Assembly: GCF_030265065.1 (NCBI RefSeq)
Contig: NC_080395.1
Coordinates: 4,290,001 to 4,354,000, forward strand
Direction of reading: 5' to 3'
Length of the DNA stretch: 64,000 nt
From: Corythoichthys intestinalis
Taxonomy: Eukaryota; Chordata; Actinopteri; Syngnathiformes; Syngnathidae
Below, one piece after another: positions 22,401-34,700 of the stretch (position 1 is the stretch's first letter; each line of letters begins with the position of its first letter). The notes under the pieces were generated by a model that made no database searches, was not told the DNA's origin, and saw only the letters and a list, made by a program, of their open reading frames with translations. The position numbers were made by a program, and so were the translations under genes.

Positions 22401-23786
22401 CACTTGAAATAGTTTTGCGCATTATGAAATCTATGTTTTAATTTTGATTGTTTTCACTTCTTTGTGTAAAATGTTGTTTTGGATGAGAACATTAAAATCC
22501 TAACTTGCTAGTTTTTAAAAATCATCTAAAAATGAAAAAAGAACTTGAATCAATACACTGGAAACATTTCATTTTGTTGACTTATTTGAAATGCAGGAAG
22601 GTCAGGAGGTCGAGTCGCCAATATAATGAAAAGAATTTCAATGCCAAGTAATACGACTCTGATTATATGATTTTTAAAAAGAAATGATAAGCAGTATTTG
22701 AGTATTCTTTGAACCAAATACGTTCTACGTGAGTGCATTTATTGGATGACCACTTTTACTTTAACTTGAGTCATGTATTTGGAAGTAAAGCTACTCTTTT
22801 CTTGGGTACAATTTTAGGCTTCTCTACCCAACATTAGAAAAGCAACAAACGACTCGTGGATGCTAAAGTAGCATGAGTAGCATTTTTTCTTCACACATCT
22901 ATTTAAGGGAAATGTTTGGTGTGGTGAAACTGTTAAAAGTACATTTTTCCCCCCCAAAAGTCGATGTAACGGAATAAAAATTATGCATCACTACCCGCCT
23001 CATTGACAAAGAAATCATCTGTTCAAATTTTCAAAATATTTGTTCGTCAATGGCAACAAATGAGTTCACAGAGACATTATTGGAGTGGAAAAAACGGTAG
23101 CAACCTGTTGGTTTCTTTATTATTATTGTTAATAATTAATTAGAAAAATATATGCAAATAACAAAAAAAAAAAAAAAAAAAAAGAAAATCCAAAAATAAT
23201 TGCATATAAGAAAACGCAACAACAGATCTCAAAAATAATAAATTCATTTACTCCCAAAGATGTGTTTGATAGAACACTTAGGTTCGCGTTCAAAAATGTA
23301 TAGGAAAAAAAAAAATGCTGATTTTCAACTGCTCATGACTAAAGAACGGAAAAGATGGGGAAAATGATTTTCATCATTCAAGATTGGAATCCAGTTGTTG
23401 TTCTTTTTGGGTTTGTGTAGCCATCAAACACAATATTCTGTGCCGCTTGACAGATCAGCTAAAATCAATGTAAATGAACAAAAGGCAATGGCTTCTAAAA
23501 AATGGATTGGAGTGAATTTTTTTGACCACAAACTGAGTAGGAGTTTTTTCTCCAGTGTCTCCCAGTCAATATGGATTGGACTTCCAGCGCCATCAGTGGT
23601 AGCCAATGAGTTAAATTTAGGGGGGGGAATCACAATTCATGCATGAAAGGTTTAATATTTTTTAACAAAAAAAACTAATTCATTTGAAATATCAGCAAAA
23701 TGGATCACTTTAATATACAGGCATGGGTCAGGGGTAAAAAAGGTGAGAAGGGTGTGGAGGAAATATGTTCCAGTACACCGTACAAC
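22400..23786. other. Gene A downstream flank, repeat-rich
   Basis: 22400-22800 still matches DNA downstream of genes C and D in inverted orientation (51180-51490, 47880-48090). 23240-23620 is a further diverged relative of the TTAA-flanked MITE. A run of A lies near 23163. No gene seen. Confidence 0.45.
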
Positions 23787-24808
23787 TAGGTCTGTCCCAA
23801 ACGACTAATTTTCTCCCAATTAGTTGACTAATCTAATAATCCTCCCCCTTTTTTTTTTTTCTAATTTAGCAATGAAATTGTTGATGGCACTTATTCATTC
23901 AAAAAAACATTTTGGAACACTTATATTCTTTATTGAAGTACAAATAAACACGTCAATAACAATAAATTGCAAATAAATAATCAGGTCAAATGCTCAAGCA
24001 TTAATTAGTGAAAAAGAAAGGAACGTAAACAGATTCAGAACACTGACTTTGCCTTTCCAACATGATTCAAAACAATCTATAAAAAAAGATCTAGCATTAA
24101 TATATATACTACAATATATAATAGTAGCACAATAATTATTCATTGCCAATCAGATTTTTCACAAAGGGTGTCATTTTAAAGCTACTCTTAGTGTAGAATC
24201 TGAATTCTCAAGTATGTGGGAATAACTCCAGAAATCGTTATTTATCAGTATCGGATTCGCGCGTGTGTATGTGCTGGGTTGTGACGAACATGACGTGCTT
24301 TTATTTTGAAATGTTCACCAGAAGTACGTTCGCTAAACCGCTAACAGGCAGATTTACACTCTGCAAAAAAAAAAGCTCTTTTTGTCATTGCATGTACTGT
24401 CAGTAATCTTTTTTTTCCCCTTTATTTTTCGTTTGCAAATGCTGTTAAGCAGCGATTTTTCATATCTGAAGTGTCACCTTTTAACCGCAAGTTTGCGATT
24501 TGGAGAAGACTGCCAATGTTTTATAGCAGGCTAAAGTAGGTTGTCCTTTTCCCCTATCAGCCTCAATGTAGCAATGCTAATGTTTACAGTGTTCAATATA
24601 GATGTTTCATTATTTTGTATGTCTGAACTTTAATTCTATGGCGTGTTGATGACCAATAAACATCTGTGAAAAGAACTGGAGGCTCATATGCCATCAACAC
24701 GCAAGTGTACAAGCACGCACCCAACAATAAACGCAGCCTTGAAAATGACCACCCTCATTTTTATTTACCGTGCGATAAATGGACTCATGGCATATCGCGA
24801 CAGGCAAT
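23787..24808. mobile_element. Two decayed hAT-type pieces
   Basis: The left end begins taggtctgtcccaaacga, a hAT-type terminus without a matching right end. The right end, 24768-24808, matches the right end of the hAT at 51803-53175 (gcgataaatgg ... cgacaggc). No transposase is readable. Confidence 0.4.
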
Positions 24809-24826
24809 AAAACATGACGTTAGTTA

Positions 24827-25629
24827 GGCTACGTTCATACTACAGGTCTTAATGCACGAATCCGATTTTTTGTCATATCCGTTTTTTTGGCGTGCCTGTT
24901 CAGACTGCCTTTATCCATTGAGACCGTTCAAGTATTACGCATGCGCACTAATTCACAGTCGGACACGCGCGAAGCAAGAAGACCCGCATGCGCAGAAGCA
25001 TCAAAACAAATGACAGACGTCATCCGTCATTCCAGGGATATTATATTTTGCTTTTCAAAAGGTGGACACAAATAACAGACATAAATAATCCCCGTTTAGG
25101 CTTATATTCAAAGTTTATATGGATCGATAGCATGCACGCACTGTCCGTGCACGTCACACACACATACGGGCAGTTTGTCCCGACTCTCGGCCGTGGAGGC
25201 AATGTTGAAATATTGCTCACTTGGAACAGAGAGAAAACTGAGCATTCTCAGGCTTATTCTCAACCCATTTTTATTTTTTATGACTGTTGTCAAGGCCAGC
25301 CCTTCCTCAAAAGCCCTGTTCACTGCAAGCTAGGCGCTAATAACGCACAGGTGCATCGCTACGGTAACGACTCTCTCGCTATTTGATGACGTAATTGCTG
25401 CATGAAATCCGATTTGCGGTACTGGACAGTACAGACCGCCGCGACAGTCTGGAAAAATGTGGCCCAGATCGGATTTAGACCACATACGAAAGTGAGCCAG
25501 ATCGGATTTGAAATGGTCCCGTTCTATGCGACTTGTCACGTTCAGACCGTCAAGTTAATGCCTGACTCGAGTCGGAAAAACATGAAAAAATCGGATTCGT
25601 GCATTAAGACCTGTAGTATGAACGTAGCC
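24827..25629. mobile_element. PIF/Harbinger-like MITE, copy 2
   Basis: Same terminal repeats as copy 1 (2294-3040), flanked by TTA at 24824-24826 and 25630-25632. The longer flank ttagttag also matches on both sides, so an 8-bp duplication cannot be excluded for this copy. Confidence 0.7.
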
Positions 25630-25639
25630 TTAGTTAGAT

Positions 25640-26155
25640 GATCCATACAGGCCAGAACATCACGACTGTCCAACAGTCTGTACCCACAGGCTGTGAGGCT
25701 ACTGAACTCTGCCCCTCTCCCCTCTCTGCCCCCCTCTTACGGACAATAATCCACATCCACCAACAACAATAACTCTGAGCTGGTTTGCATTGTTGCAGTA
25801 TGTCACTATCCACTATTTCCTTCTCCCTGACACTTACCCATTGGTTGTCAACCAGTAGGCTGTACTTGATTATACTTGATTAACTTATCTGGGTTTTGCA
25901 CTGATTTTTGCCTGTTTTCAACTGGTATATTTTTGCTCTGCACTTTAGCATTGACACGACCTCATGCTGCTGTTGAATCTTTGCTGTACATATGTCCAAA
26001 ACTGTGTCAATGTTTACACTTGGTACTGATGGGTATTTATTTTATGGGTTTGCACTTTACCACCTTAGCTGTATGAGCTGGATGGATGCTCCCAAAAAAG
26101 TTTCGTTGTGCTTTTTTGTAACAATGACAATAAATATTCTGAATCTGAATGGATT
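25640..26155 (+). mobile_element. LINE 3' end
   Basis: Begins near a conserved C-terminal coding motif (aacagtctgtacccacaggctgtgag region) and ends with caatgacaataaatattctg followed by a short direct repeat of its last bases. This resembles the 3' ends of fish non-LTR retrotransposons. The clade is not determinable. Confidence 0.5.
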
Positions 26156-26159
26156 TGCA

Positions 26160-27200
26160 ATCAGCCAGTTCCTGTCGTCTTCCAAAATTACAACTAGGTG
26201 ACGGTGCTTCAGGTATTCATTCATTCAAGCTTGGCACTTTAGAGGCAGGACACAACAGTGTACCCTCCTTTGTTTGGATGAAATAAGTCAATGTTTTGGC
26301 CACTGTGGTGCACTTTTTTGGCTTTGTGCCGCCTTCCCCGCTTGCATACCAAGCGTCCGACATTAAAAAAATCTCCCGCTTGCATACCAAGCGTCCGACA
26401 TTAAAAAAATCTCCCGACCCCCCCCCCTTAAAAATGTTCTCCTCGGATATACACAATTCACATAGGTCACCCTTTTTAACTTCAAAATGGTGAATTTCGC
26501 CAAAAGGTGAGAGATTTTCATGCCTGAATATACTGTATATTAACTCAACTTTTCTTGATGAAATTTCTCAAAATAAAAGCATTTCAAGTACTTCCTTTTT
26601 CTGTACTGAAAAGCATTGCTTGAAGAAAGCCAATCGAAATGAATCCACGAGATGTACCACTCCACCCCTCCTGTTTACAGTTACTAGGCCTGTTAGGGCA
26701 CTGCAGCAGGCCTGTGTGTTTTTTGGAAAAAAAAAAAAAAAAAATCCCAGTCATTAGTACTCATTCTACTCAGCTGTACTGCACACCTGATCATCATAGC
26801 TTCTCTACTTAGGCCATATATATGGCGGAAAACACTCAGGTGACTTGAAGTTCTGCTCTGAGACCCCCGATTTGGCCAACTTTCAAAATTGTCCGATATG
26901 CATGTGTGATACATAATTGGAAAGCTTAAAAGCTTAATTTTCTGGGGGAAGAAAGATTTTGAACAGGAGGGCATTTAAAAGAAAAAAATAAAAATAAAAA
27001 TTAAACAGCAAATCCCTATCTGTAGGTGAGAGCATGAAAGAGCAGAATTCAAGACGCCATGACTTTAACGAGATATTATCGCGTACTTACCTTATTTCGA
27101 TCCAAAAACTCCATGTAGCATGTATCACTGAGTGTCAAGACACAGTTGGAGTTTTTTGGGGATTTTATGGTTGAAACATGGTTGAGCTCATAGGACATTG
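26160..27200. other. Unassigned region with a small tandem repeat
   Basis: No gene recognised. It includes a 38-bp unit repeated twice at 26341-26416 and A-rich runs near 26729 and 26985. Confidence 0.4.
26341..26416. repeat. Two tandem 38-bp units
   Basis: The unit starting cttgcataccaagcgtccga is present twice without change. Confidence 0.9.
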
Positions 27201-27279
27201 GTGTTTCATTGATAGGCCCACGACACCTCCAGAGGGCTCAACGGCGACATCAGGCGTCCCAGGTGTGCCCCCCCTCCGT

Positions 27280-27683
27280 CTTTACCCCTGGATGTTATTT
27301 TGAACCCCAGATGGGGCCCTTTCTCTTAATCCATATCCACCTGCTGCTTCGTTTGGCTAGATCTGACAACGATTTGACAGCCCGCCGGAAGGCTTGACCT
27401 CTCACTCCCATTCCTTTCAAAAGCTTGGTTGTGGACGTGGCAACAAAGCCTCTGCACTCAACTTCAACTAGAAGCACCTGGGAACGCCTGCCGCGTTGCT
27501 CTGCCCCGGCTGCAATGTCCGCCTACTTCAGTCGTTTGAGCTCACATGCTTCACTAACTGCTGCTTCCCATGGCACAGTTAATTGTATGAGTACAGTTTT
27601 CTGGGAGGATGACCACAAGACCAGGTCCGGCCTGAAGCTGGTTGTACTGATCTCAGGCGGGAAGATGCGTTTTTGGTCTAAGT
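27280..27683 (-). pseudogene. Retroelement-type nuclease fragment (PD-ExT motif)
   Basis: On the minus strand two frames encode FRPDLVLWSSSQKTVLIQLT, VPWEAAVSEA, then VEVECRGFVATSTTKLLK and SSRWIWIKRKGP. I recognise this as a block common in fish and invertebrate genomes, usually attached to reverse-transcriptase proteins. The RPD ... LTV spacing suggests a PD-(D/E)XK-like nuclease core; many relatives have E where this copy has Q. A frame break occurs near 27520. It is a relic, not a host gene. Confidence 0.45.
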
Positions 27684-27916
27684 CAGGGGTGTCAAACCGA
27701 TTCCACAAAGGGCCACAGTGCGTCCTGGTCTTAGTTCCAACAGATCCAGCACAGACAGTTCAACCAATGAGGTTTCTACTAAAACAAGCAGCGCCTGACT
27801 GCAATCAACTGATTATACTTATAAGACAGCAGATTGGTGAAAGGCTGTCCTCATAATGGGTTTGAATAAAAACCTGCACTCACTGTGGCCCTTTGAGGAC
27901 CGGTTTGACACCTGTG
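27684..27916. mobile_element. hAT MITE, 233 bp
   Basis: Ends are caggggtgtcaaacc and the mirror ggtttgacacctgtg, with a perfect 8-bp duplication gtctaagt (27676-27683, 27917-27924). It is inserted in the nuclease fragment. A sister copy is at 33937-34168. Confidence 0.88.
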
Positions 27917-28150
27917 GTCTAAGTCAACCTGCATTTTCTAGTCTCGGGAACTATAACAAGTTGGTAATGGTAATATAACAAGGGTCGCGATGCAGAAATC
28001 GCAGATATCAAGGAGTGGTCGAGATTTTTTTTTTGAAATATGTACCCTTTTAAACTTTTTTTTTTTTCGATTTTTCTTTGATTATTTATCATCTAACATA
28101 TCGGAGAAAATGCAACAGTAGCAAAAAAAAACAAAAAAAAAACAATTAAG

Positions 28151-28759
28151 TAGGGCTGTCAAAATTATCGCTTTAACAGGCGGTAATTAATTTTTTAAAT
28201 TAATCACGTTAAAATATTTGACGCAATTAACGCACATGCCCCACTCAGACAGATTTAAATGACAGTATAGTTGAATGCCCACTTGTTAATTGTGTTTTAT
28301 GAAGTTTTGCCGCCCTCTGCTGGCGCTTGGGTGTGACTGATTTTATAGGCTTCAGCACCCGTAAGCATTGTGTAAGTAATTATTGACATCAATAATGGCA
28401 GGCTACTAGTTTATTTTTTGATTGAAAATTTGACAAATTTTATTAAAATGAAACATTAAGAGGGGTTTTAATATAAAATTTCTAACATTTATCTTTTAAG
28501 AACTAGAAGTGTTTCTATCCATGGATCGCTTTAACAAAATGTTAATAATGTTAATGCCATCTTGTTGATTTATTGTTATAATAAACAAATACAGTCCTTA
28601 TGTACCGTATGTTGAATGTATATATCCATCTTGTGTCTTATCTTTCCATTCCAACAATAATTTACAGAAAAATATGGTTTGAATTGCGATTAATTACGAT
28701 TAATTAATTTTTAAGCTGTAATTAACTGGATTAAAAAATTCAATCGTTTGACAGCCCTA
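28151..28759. mobile_element. hAT-type non-autonomous element
   Basis: Ends are tagggctgtcaaaattatcg and the mirror tttgacagcccta. The flanking octamers caattaag and aaattgag match at six of eight positions. This is a common vertebrate element. Confidence 0.75.
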
Positions 28760-29039
28760 AAATTGAGCAATAGTTATAAGGTAGATGTCCATGACTTTTT
28801 TACGGACACCATTTTTTTCATTGTGACATAATTTGTTTAAAAGTTTAAAATTTGCGAGCGAATTTTTTTTTTTTTTTTTTTTTAAACAAAATATTTGGCA
28901 TCATTAATGATTCTAAGATAAAAATGACAGGCATTTTGAATAATAAATATAATTACCTTCGTTTTATGGCTGGGTTGAAACAAAAGCGGTAGGGCGAGGT
29001 CTGTAAACGGGTAAAATGGATAAATTAAAAATAGTTTGG

Positions 29040-30780
29040 GGTGCTTAAAATTTATATCTGCTATGGCAGCATATAGACATATTTTTCTATGAAATACAAC
29101 AGTTGTTTTGGCTTAAAAGACAGCAGGGAGTGCAAGAGCAGAAACTGCTTTTTCAGTCTTGTCTGTGTTTTCCGCCATATACTGTATGTGTGCTGAGGAG
29201 TACAGATTGGGATGAGATCACTTAATTTATGGTTTATTTTATGGATGACCTGATAAATTATGCAAGCATTTTGAAAGTAGTTTTGTTCTTTTAGCCTCAG
29301 AAGGTGGTGGTGGTGAAATATTAATTTAGTTGGAACAATGAACTCGGACCACGTTAGGGCATGTATAACTTTTTTTCTGTAGTGTTTCAAGCTTTTTTAG
29401 AGTTGGAAATGTGTTGCACCCAGAGGCGTAGCAAGGGTCCCCGGGGCCCCAGGCAACAAGCAACATGGGGCCCTTGCTCCAAATCCAACTGTCCCCCTTA
29501 CTTGCACATGTGTATGCGTAAAGGCTTTACACATACCGTATTCTACTGACTAGCTGGTAAGTTATATTGCTTTTACTTAGTAAGGATAACATTCTGGCAC
29601 AAAAGTGAATCATGTAACATCTTATCAGTTTGGCTGATCGGTATGTATGTTGATTCTAAACACTGATTTTATGTTCTAGGTGACATCTTTATGTATGAAG
29701 AAACGCTAGCATACTGCAATGCTGTTAGCAAACGCTAACAAGCTAGTTACAACAAGTCAAGGCAGTTAATTGGTTTAGGACATAAAAATACTACTACTAC
29801 TATTCTGCAGTGCTTCTACTACATTAGGACATAAAACTACTGTAACATAGTACATTCACCGCTGTCTTGCTTCCTTTTCTCCTGTTTTTTTTCCTTTCTT
29901 TTTTTGCTTCCAGAAGGATAACTTCTCTTCATTTTGCCAATTAGAATAGGCCAGATCGCCACCCACTCTCACTCTGAGTCACGTGATACACATACATACT
30001 CGTGCGGTCATCTTGGCCATAAAAGTGTGAAAACTAAGCACTTTACACTGACTCATATGGATGTACTTACACTGGTTCATGGACGCACACATCAAGTGGG
30101 CGTCCTCTGCTCGAAATGCCTTACGCCTATTCTCGCTCCCAGAATACGAAGCGCTTGTGACGTAAGACAATAACAGGACCGGTTGCTATGGGAACGTACG
30201 CATACCCAAGGAACCTTGCTAAAGGAGTATTAAAATTGCTAATAAAATCGTTTATGATTATTTTAGATGCATATGTTATATTTTTCTTATAGAGTATTCC
30301 ACAAGGAATACGATAGACTCATTAATAGACTGTCTTGGAAAAATCATTTATTTAAGTAGTCACATGAATAATGAGGTGGCCTGTGAAAATCAACGTAAAA
30401 CAACTCAGCAAGGACTTTCCAGAGAGTACTTGGTGAGTCACTCTTTAAACAATCATGTGGTGTTAATAGCTGGTTGGACTTTCTTAAACATGTGTAATCT
30501 ACATGACATGGTTAATGCTGATTGGGATTGATAACAGAATCGTTAGATAATCTGCCAAATGATTCCATGGTATTGAAACACTCCCAACACTTGTCGCTGC
30601 GACAGTGCAGTAAAGCTGTGTGTGCTAAATCTGTTGGCCCTCTGGGGGGCCCTGCTGGCTGGGGGCCCTAGGCAATTGCCCACGTATGCCTAATGGGACG
30701 CTACGCCTCTGGTTGCACCATATGATATTACAATATTGTAAATGTGGTTCAAATAAAGATTTATACAGAGTGAGAAGTGC
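29040..30780 (-). mobile_element. LINE reverse-transcriptase C-terminus, split by a hAT
   Basis: On the minus strand, right of the hAT insertion, the frame reads LYKSLFEPHLQYCNIIW; left of it, it continues TLKKLETLQKKVIHALTW and LLRLKEQNYFQNA. This is the C-terminal pattern of L2/Jockey-type LINE proteins. The two parts are one fragment interrupted at 29421-30711. Confidence 0.65.
29421..30711. mobile_element. hAT-type element, 1.29 kb
   Basis: Ends are cagaggcgtagcaaggg and the mirror of cagaggcgtagcgtccc, with a perfect 8-bp duplication gttgcacc (29413-29420, 30712-30719). No transposase coding is seen. Confidence 0.85.
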
Positions 30781-31089
30781 AGAGGGGTTGTGATGTCGCA
30801 GTTTAAAAACAGAGCAGCATATCTCTCATGCAAAACAACATTTTACACAAAGAACTGAGAATGATCAAGTTTAAAATATTGATGTGAAAATGAGCAAAAC
30901 AATTTCAAGTTTTTAAAAAAAAATTTATGAACACAATTATACAATTTACGAACAAAAGCGGGCTTACAAAATTGCGATACTATATCAAGAAAACAACACA
31001 CTCCATCATAATTTACCAAATCCTACTTGCTTGCCAAAACAATTTCAAGTGTACGTATGACATTTTCTTTTAAATTTGTGAGAAACATA

Positions 31090-31541
31090 AGTTAACCCTT
31101 TAAAGGGTACTTATTGAACTCATTGGCTGCCATTGACGGTGCTCAGAGTCCATTCCTTTTGGACAGCCCCTCCCAGTACAAATGGATAAAAACAACTGCC
31201 AGCAGTTTGTTGGGAACGTCCTAGACCTTCCCCTTGAACTCCACCTCCATGTCGATGCAAAGAACCCGACGACGACCTCCTCGAATTCTGTGAGCGAGGC
31301 CGCTTTGCCCGTAGCGCCGACACCCGATCCTCTAGCAATCATCAGACAATACGTGAGACCGAACTAAATCTGAAGGAGATCAAATGGACTCGACGTCTTC
31401 TAATAATGAAAATTTGGAATGACTCGCCCTTCTTGACGCCAAGGACCAAATGTTGTTCTTGTTCCCATTTGTTAAATCTGAAGAAAGACACAAACAATCG
31501 GTATTGAACATGAATTTACACTCTGATAGGCAACATTGTTT
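31090..31541 (-). other. Gene B 3' region
   Basis: Homologous to gene A 22005-22400. The terminal-exon acceptor tctttcttcag is still present near 31483, but the upstream exon has lost its donor, so this segment is probably plain 3' UTR. A frame of 72 codons (31338-31120) remains open. Confidence 0.5.
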
Positions 31542-31722
31542 TTAGATCTTGACAGTCTCCAGTCTATAGCTGGGATCTTCCTTGATCTCTAATAAGACCC
31601 TCTTTGCTTCTTCCTTTATTCGAGTGTTGATGAGAAATAACTCTTGAAGATGGGAGGGGTTTAACTTGAGAGCCTTGGCCAATGAAATGCATCCTTTATC
31701 TGCGATCCCGCACCGTGACAGC
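31542..31722 (-). CDS. Gene B last LRR exon
   Basis: Acceptor tttgttgcag. Encodes LSRCGIADKGCISLAKALKL and LQELFLINTRIKEEAKRVLL, ending ETVKI and TAA. Relative to A, C and D the bases GTAA of the donor are absent, so this exon must terminate the protein. Confidence 0.8.
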
Positions 31723-34700
31723 CTGCAACAAATGAGATGATTCCCTTTAGTCAAGAAGGGAACCTGGTTAAAAGTCAAATGTCTACTTTATCCTTGGCTA
31801 GTAGCAGGAGTGATTAATTTATGACAAATTATTTAAGAATACTTAAACTTGATGGGTTTTTTTTTCTTCTTGTAAAGAATTTTGTAGAGTTGCTACCAAT
31901 GGCAGCAGTGATTCTTTGGATTAGTTGGCCGGATCAACGGAAGATTACGAACTGGAGGACCTCCTTACCTGAGGACTTTTAAGATGCAGTGTGGGCTTGC
32001 CAGTCCTTTCGAAAGGTTTTCAACCCCCTCATCTAACAGATTGTTACAGCTCAGGTCCAGCTCTTGAAGATGGGAGGTGTTTAACTTGAGTGCCTCGGCC
32101 AATGAAACACATCCTCGCTTTGTGATCTTACACTCTGAAAGGCTGCAACAAATGAAATAATTGGCTTAGGTCAGGAAGGGAACCTGGTTCAAGTGACGAA
32201 AGTTCTACCCAAAGTCAAATGTCTACTTTATCCTTGGCTAGTAGCAGCAGTGATTCTTTAATTTATGACAGAGTATTTAAGAATTATTTAAACTTGTTTG
32301 TAAAGCTTTTTTTTCTTCTTTTAAGTAATTTTGTAGAGTTGCTACTAATGACAGCAGTGAGTCTTTTGATTGGTCGGCTGGATCAATAGATGATTACGAA
32401 CTGGAGGACCTACTTACTCGAGGACTTTTAAGATGCAGTGTGGGCTGCTCAGTCCTTTCAAGAGGATCTCAACCCCCTCATCCGACAGATCGTTCAGGCT
32501 CAGGTCCAGCTCTTGAAGATGGGAGGTGTTTAACTTGAGAGCCTCAGCCAATGAAACACATCCTCGCTCTGTGATCAAGCATTTTCTTAGACTGCAACAA
32601 ATGAGATAATTGCCTGAAGTCAAGAAGGGAACCTAGCAAAAGTGGTGAAGGTTTGCTGAAAGTGACAACGTGTTTGCCTTTTCCTTGTCTAATACAGGGT
32701 TGATGTGGGTCATTAAAAAGCATTAAAAGTCATTACATTGATTTATTTGAAAAATTCAGACCTTAAAAAGCAATAAATTAACTGTTCGAGGCATTAAAAG
32801 TTATGAAAACTTGACAGGAAAAAAACATTTTTTTTTTTTTTACATAACTTATTAGAGTTGCCGCTAACAGCAGCAGTGATTCTTTTGATTAGGTGACCGG
32901 ATTCATGGAAGATTACGAACTGAAGGAGCTCCTTACTTGAGGACTTTTAAGATGCAGTTTGGGCTGGACAGTCCTTGTGAGAGGATTTCAACCCCCTCAT
33001 CCGACAGTTTGTTACCGTTTAAGTACAGCTCTTGAAGATGTGAGAGGTTTAACTTGAGAACCTCAGTCAATGAAATGCATCCTCTTCTTGTTATCCAGCA
33101 CATTGACAGGCTGCAACAAATGAGATAATTGCCTGAAGTCTGGAAAGGAACCTGGTTAAATTGATGAAGGTTCTACTCAAGTAAAAAAGGGCCAAAATAT
33201 ACTGGACGCGTTGACTGCGTGCTCCGCAGTGTGTAAAAAATCGGCAAGACATACCGGCTGCGCTCCGGCAACTCCGTCCCGTCGTGAGCTCTCACTTAAC
33301 CGCGCACGATAATGTGGCATTAAAAACAATGACAAACACTGTACTCATCAGAGAAGCAGAAAGGGAGGTGGTCTTGATTTGACCAAACATTTTTGCCGAA
33401 TTCTTATTTTGCTTTTACTATGAGTTTGTGACACTTTTTCTGTTTTAAATTACGTAACTTGCATAATAACCCACCGTCCATCCTCATAGCTTCTGCTGTG
33501 ACGTCCCATGTGTGATTGAATGTTTTCCAAGGCACCTTGAAGTGCACGCAATGGGGATAATGTTTTGGTCAAGTGACGTGGGAGTTTGGGAGACAGACAC
33601 AGCCTGCCCAGAGACACAGGTTGTGGAAGTAGTTTTTATTTTTTTTTCCCGTGTGTTAATAGAAAACAAAGTTGTCAGCAGGTCGTTTGTTTGATATCTT
33701 TGCCAGAAAAACGCACAAACTAAGACACTGTGCATCTACCTTTGTTTGTTGTTCTTATAAAAATGATCTGCTGCATCATAGGTCACATTGTGATTTTCCA
33801 ACTCCATGATGAAGAGTTCTTCGTCCATGTTCGCAGGTGTTTTAACCGTGAATAATCAACTGGGCTGTTGAATCCAAGCCTTGCTCCGCCCATTTTGACG
33901 GATGCATCTCTGGCAAAAATAGAAAATAGCCTAAACCACAGATGTCAAACCGATTCCAGAACGGGCCGAGTGGGTGCAGGTTTGCTTTCCAACCAATGAA
34001 GAGGACACCTTTTCACCAATCAGATCTTTTACATGTGTAATCAGCTAAACTTTGTCAGGTGCTGCTTGTTTCAGTAGGAAGTTCATTGGTTAAACTCTCT
34101 GCACGGTATCGGTTGGAACAAAATCCAGCACCCACTTGGCCCTTTCTGGAATCGGTTTGACACCTGTGGCCTAAACCGTCCGGCGGGCTCTTGGGTGCAT
34201 GGTCCGTAGTCAGTCCTTAGCGCTGACGCGGCCACTATACTTTGAAAAATAGTAGAGAATGGAAACAGGTTGGCTCCGGTGCTATATCTTGCCAGACCCG
34301 AACGGAAGATGCTTCTGGTATATTTTGACCCTTATCGTTGGCTAGTAGCAGAAGTGATTCATTAGATAAGTCAACCGTATCCAAGGAAGGTTACGAACTG
34401 GAGGTAGATTTCAACTTGGAAGAGCTCCTTACTTGAGGACTTCTAAGTGGCAGTGTGGGCTGGCCAGTCCTTTTGAGAGGATCTCGACCCCCTTGTCCGA
34501 CACATCGTGGTTGCAGCCCAGGTCCAGATGCCTCAGGTTGGATGGAGAACTGAGAACGGAAGCCAGCAGGTGACAGCTGCCTCTGTCCAGCCAACACTGA
34601 TTTAGACTGGAGAACACAGGAAGAAGTCGTGAGAGTGAGCCAAACCTAACTTCTGCTGACTTTAGTATGGTGCTATGAATAATAATAATAGATTTAATTT

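Noticed and set aside
27425-27856. 143-codon plus-strand frame
   Set aside because: Antisense to the nuclease-like fragment and runs into the hAT MITE.
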